NCBI GenBank assembly: GCA_014381925.1
Contig: JACNKR010000039.1
Location: 1-43,423 of the forward strand
DNA: 43,423 nt
DNA from: Fidelibacterota bacterium
GTDB lineage: Bacteria; Fidelibacterota; Marinisomatia; SCGC-AAA003-L08; GCA-2689995
Direction: 5' to 3'
The notes beneath the pieces are model-generated. The model made no database searches. It saw only the letters and a list, made by a program, of their open reading frames with translations, and was not told the DNA's origin. Shown in pieces: positions 43,393 to 43,423 of the stretch (positions within the stretch are counted from its first letter, which is position 1; every line of letters starts with the position of its first letter). The position numbers and the translations under genes were made by a program.

Positions 43393-43423
43393 AACTATTC
43401 GTAATAAAAATAATTGAGAAAAA

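Noticed and set aside
1..43423. Defence system, prophage, transposon or CRISPR array
   Set aside because: No transposase, integrase, recombinase, toxin-antitoxin pair, Cas gene or regularly spaced repeat was found on either strand.

Overview
The window is visibly AT-rich bacterial DNA from a Gram-negative organism. It encodes TolC, an RND pump, an Omp85 barrel, another probable outer-membrane barrel and several lipoproteins. A secreted protein ends in a duplicated dockerin-like calcium module, a membrane regulator starts with a two-component-regulator propeller, and the methylmalonyl-CoA mutase cobalamin subunit is a separate gene. Together these suggest the Fibrobacterota-Chlorobiota-Bacteroidota side of the tree, most likely a marine Candidatus Marinimicrobia (SAR406)-type genome. 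This placement is inference; no rRNA gene is present to confirm it. No phage, insertion sequence, CRISPR array or complete RNA gene was found. Genes are packed tightly, many neighbours overlap, and only two clear intrinsic terminators were found.

Layout. Positions 1-2300 hold a terminator, a histidine-rich lipoprotein, a transglutaminase-fold lipoprotein and a small MscS channel. Positions 2348-9578 hold a family 2 glycosyltransferase facing a compact tetR-tolC-adaptor-RND efflux operon. Positions 9687-12159 hold a one-chain fatty acid kinase (DhaL plus DegV lipid-binding domain) overlapping plsY, so acyl-phosphate synthesis and use are encoded side by side. Next come an Omp85-like protein, an isolated 73-residue tandem-repeat protein with its own terminator and strong ribosome binding site, and a 961-residue membrane regulator with a predicted SARP-like output. 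Positions 16720-23410 form a minus-strand run: small unknown, MBL hydrolase, alpha/beta hydrolase, DUF2231 membrane protein, barrel protein, peptidase MA-like protease, priA and monothiol glutaredoxin.

Positions 23570-28946 hold a secreted TPR protein, a TerB-like protein, msrA, a CysQ-like phosphatase and a TPR-LuxR regulator. Positions 29050-34036 hold a secreted M9 collagenase-like metalloprotease with beta-helix and dockerin-like modules, a class IV aminotransferase, and a sulfotransferase interrupted by one in-frame amber codon. Positions 34239-41500 run on the plus strand: dnaE, dtd, the cobalamin-binding subunit of methylmalonyl-CoA mutase, an acyl-CoA carboxylase beta subunit, a TPR protein and a methyltransferase. 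The window ends with a dipeptide-type ABC permease pair without its ATPases or binding protein.

The most notable observations are these. Three genes have conserved N-termini that no ATG, GTG or TTG can reach and appear to start at ATT or ATC. The fatty acid kinase fusion sits directly on plsY. The membrane regulator joins an outside propeller to a predicted SARP-like DNA-binding output. The sulfotransferase carries an amber codon where relatives have Gln. The tandem-repeat microprotein appears to be an independent, strongly translated unit.
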